Positions 6,133 through 7,568 of a DNA stretch of 7,568 nt are shown here, in pieces (the stretch's first letter is position 1; the number at the start of each line of letters is the position of its first letter). Both the position numbers and the translations under genes were made by a program. The notes beneath the pieces were generated by a model. That model was not told the origin of the DNA and searched no databases. It worked only from the letters and a program-made list of their open reading frames with translations. Source of the stretch: Gammaproteobacteria bacterium (GTDB taxonomy: Bacteria; Pseudomonadota; Gammaproteobacteria; Xanthomonadales; Xanthomonadaceae); NCBI GenBank assembly GCA_026398715.1, contig JAPLSI010000245.1, positions 1 to 7,568 of the forward strand, read 5' to 3'.

Positions 6133-6992
6133 CAGCCTTTCGCGACCAGCACGGTGCGCACGTCCAGCAACTCCGGGAAGAAGGTCAGCTCCAACGCCTG
6201 CTTGAGGAACCCCACGCCCGAGCTGCCGCCGGTGCCGCGGCGGAAGCCGATGATGCGTTCGACCGTCTTCATGTGCCTGAATCGCCACAACTGGAAGCTC
6301 TGTTCGATATCCAGCAGCTGCTCGCACAGGGCGTAGGCCTCCCAGTTCGAATCGATGTCTTCGTAGATGGCCTGGAAAACCGGAATCAGCCGATCGTCAC
6401 GCGCATGCGGAACGGTCCAGTCGCGCTGCACGCGATCGGCCGGGATGGCGTGGCCGCGGCGGTGCAGGTAGCGCAGGAATTCGTCATATAGCGAAGGCGA
6501 TTCCAGGGTACGCACCAGTTCGGCCTGCGCCTGTGGGTCGTGGGCAAACACCGCAACCATGTCGGCGTTCTTGTTGCCGAGCAGGAATTCGATCAGGCGG
6601 TACTGCAGGGACTGGAAGCCCGATGCCGGGCCGAGCACATGACGAAACTCCAGGTATTCGTTCGGCGTCAGCGTCTCGAGCACGCCCCATTGTTCGAACA
6701 GCTGGCGTTGTACCTGCTTGACGCGCGCCAGGATCTTTTGCGTCGGCGCCAGCTCGTCGGCCTGCAGGTGCGCGATGGCCGCGCGCAGTTCGTGGATCAC
6801 CAGCTTCATCCACAGCTCGGCCACCTGGTGCTGCACGATGAACAGCAACTCGTCGTGGTGCTGTGGGTTCGACAACGGGCGTTGCGCGGACAGCAGGGTA
6901 TCGAGCTGCAGGTAACCGCCGTAACTAAGCCGTTCGCCAAGGTCGGTGGTGATGCCCGCTTCGAGGGGGCGCTGATTCTGGGGCTGGGTCAT
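6132..6992 (-). CDS. kynA: Tryptophan 2,3-dioxygenase
   Basis: Cytosolic heme enzyme that oxidises L-tryptophan to N-formylkynurenine, the first and committing step of the kynurenine pathway. It is 286 residues, close to the usual bacterial length of about 280-300. All active-site residues known from the Xanthomonas campestris enzyme occur at the same numbers: Y24 and Y27 (SYGGYL), F51 and H55 (FIVQHQ), Y113 and R117 (EYLEFR), the proximal heme ligand H240 (RFRHMKTV) and T254 (RRGTGGSSG). That match also supports the ATG at 6990-6992 as the true start. No purine-rich Shine-Dalgarno sequence precedes it. Instead a 14-bp duplication places a second ATG 14 nt upstream, out of frame, opening a five-codon ORF that ends on the kynA start. 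No other kynurenine-pathway gene (kynB, kynU) is adjacent in the window. The divergent neighbour on the right is an unrelated secreted protein. Confidence 0.97.
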   Translation of the reverse strand: MTQPQNQRPLEAGITTDLGERLSYGGYLQLDTLLSAQRPLSNPQHHDELLFIVQHQVAELWMKLVIHELRAAIAHLQADELAPTQKILARVKQVQRQLFEQWGVLETLTPNEYLEFRHVLGPASGFQSLQYRLIEFLLGNKNADMVAVFAHDPQAQAELVRTLESPSLYDEFLRYLHRRGHAIPADRVQRDWTVPHARDDRLIPVFQAIYEDIDSNWEAYALCEQLLDIEQSFQLWRFRHMKTVERIIGFRRGTGGSSGVGFLKQALELTFFPELLDVRTVLVAKG

Positions 6993-7010
6993 GGAAGCTG
7001 GGTCATGGAA
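6983..7010. repeat. Perfect 14-bp tandem duplication over the kynA start
   Basis: GCTGGGTCATGGAA occurs twice back to back (6983-6996 and 6997-7010). Each copy carries one CAT, so on the minus strand each supplies an ATG followed by ACCCAGC. The length is not a multiple of three, so the upstream ATG is out of frame with kynA. Confidence 0.95.
6989..7006 (-). CDS. Five-codon upstream ORF (MTQLP) overlapping the kynA start
   Basis: The outer copy of the 14-bp duplication gives ATG ACC CAG CTT CCA TGA on the minus strand. Its stop (6989-6991) and the kynA start (6990-6992) overlap as ATGA, the classic arrangement for termination-reinitiation. It contains no tryptophan codon, so attenuation by tryptophan supply is not indicated. 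Whether it is translated is unknown: no good ribosome binding site precedes it, although the T-rich stretch just upstream (TATTTT at 7017-7022) could place the transcript start only a few bases before it. Confidence 0.35.
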   Translation of the reverse strand: MTQLP

Positions 7011-7171
7011 GTGGCAAAAATAATTGACGGATCAAGCAAAGGGTAACGTATTGTGCGCCGCCGACGGCCGGCGGGCGACAGATTGTCATGGAAACGTCGC
7101 GGGGCCTCGCATACCATGGCCCGTCATTTTGGGCGGCCGGCTTGGCTGCTCACTCACCCCGGGGAAATTCC

Positions 7172-7568
7172 ATGCGCCATCAACGACGTCTGTCGTGGTT
7201 TGTCTGTGCCTTGTCCGTTTTTCTGGCCCTGCCCTTGCAGGCGCAAGTGCTCATCAGCCAGGTCTACGGCGGCGGCGGCAACTCCGGCGCGCAATACAAG
7301 AACGACTTCATCGAGCTGTTCAACGCCGGCTCAAGCGCGGTGGACCTGACGGGATGGTCGGTGCAGTACGCATCGTCCGCGGGCACGACCTGGGCCGTTA
7401 CGCCGGTGTCGGGCACGTTGCAGCCAGGCCAGTACCTGCTGGTGCAGCAAGCAGCCGGCGCCAACACACTGGCGACGCCGCTGCCGACCCCTGACAACAC
7501 CGGCACCATTGCGATGTCCGGCACCGCCGGCAAGGTCGCGTTGCACAACGCGATCACCGCGCTGTCCG
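7172..7568 (+). CDS. Secreted lamin-tail-domain protein, N-terminal part (runs off the window)
   Basis: The frame opens at ATG 7172, preceded by GGGGAA (7161-7166), and stays open for 132 codons to the edge, so the gene is incomplete. Residues 1-24 form a signal peptide: RHQRR, a hydrophobic core, then LQA with probable cleavage before Q25. From residue 26 the sequence VLISQVYGGGGNSGAQYKND, then FIELFNAGSSAVDLTGWSVQY, matches the start of a lamin tail domain (LTD), an Ig-like fold found in bacterial surface and secreted proteins. Such domains often precede an endonuclease/exonuclease/phosphatase module in extracellular DNases of the ExeM type or sit in other secreted hydrolases. The catalytic part, if any, lies beyond 7568, so no enzyme activity can be claimed. 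It is divergent from kynA across about 165 bp, with a weak promoter candidate (TTGACG 7024-7029, TATTGT 7049-7054, 19-bp spacing). Confidence 0.85.
   Translation, partial: MRHQRRLSWFVCALSVFLALPLQAQVLISQVYGGGGNSGAQYKNDFIELFNAGSSAVDLTGWSVQYASSAGTTWAVTPVSGTLQPGQYLLVQQAAGANTLATPLPTPDNTGTIAMSGTAGKVALHNAITALS

Noticed and set aside
7058..7074. GC-rich hairpin CCGCCG/CGGCGG between kynA and the LTD gene
   Set aside because: Six-bp arms of pure G and C are expected by chance in this DNA, and no T-tract or promoter arrangement gives it a role.
7024..7494. 156-codon plus-strand open frame upstream of and overlapping the LTD gene
   Set aside because: It is out of frame with the signal peptide and lamin tail domain and has no recognisable content; the frame from 7172 is the real one.

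Overview
The window comes from a GC-rich gammaproteobacterium, most likely of the order Xanthomonadales (Lysobacter, Luteimonas or a relative). The best clue is the tryptophan 2,3-dioxygenase. Its active-site residues fall at the numbers I recall for the Xanthomonas campestris enzyme (Y24, Y27, F51, H55, Y113, R117, H240, T254). A REP-like palindrome of the 'GTGGGAGCGGC' type also fits. The assignment rests on recognition, not on a search.

Layout. Positions 1-438 hold no gene I can support, but contain three short hairpins and a small imperfect tandem repeat. Positions 439-3858 (minus strand) are a compact tyrosine catabolic operon transcribed hpd -> hmgA -> fah: 4-hydroxyphenylpyruvate dioxygenase, homogentisate 1,2-dioxygenase and a fumarylacetoacetate hydrolase family protein, with 1-nt overlap and 4-nt spacing between genes. 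A MarR-family regulator (3950-4420, plus) is divergent from hpd. The 91-bp gap between them holds a perfect 14-bp palindrome lying exactly between a good -35 and -10 of the hpd promoter, so the likely control circuit can be read from the DNA. A bidirectional hairpin terminator (4472-4500) and a REP-like palindrome (4512-4536) separate marR from a convergent POT/PTR peptide transporter (4538-6046, minus). Upstream of the transporter is kynA (6132-6992, minus), first enzyme of the kynurenine pathway. A perfect 14-bp tandem duplication covers the kynA start codon and creates a five-codon upstream ORF whose stop overlaps the kynA start. Divergent from kynA, a secreted lamin-tail-domain protein begins at 7172 and runs off the right edge.

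Taken together the genes look like an amino-acid-scavenging neighbourhood: import of di/tripeptides, then oxidative breakdown of tyrosine (to fumarate and acetoacetate) and tryptophan (to N-formylkynurenine). maiA, the isomerase step between hmgA and fah, is not in the window. I found no mobile element, CRISPR array, tRNA or rRNA, and nothing that amounts to a new defence or enzymatic system. The most unusual items are the kynA start-site duplication with its mini-ORF, the operator geometry at hpd/marR, and the paired hairpins at the left end.
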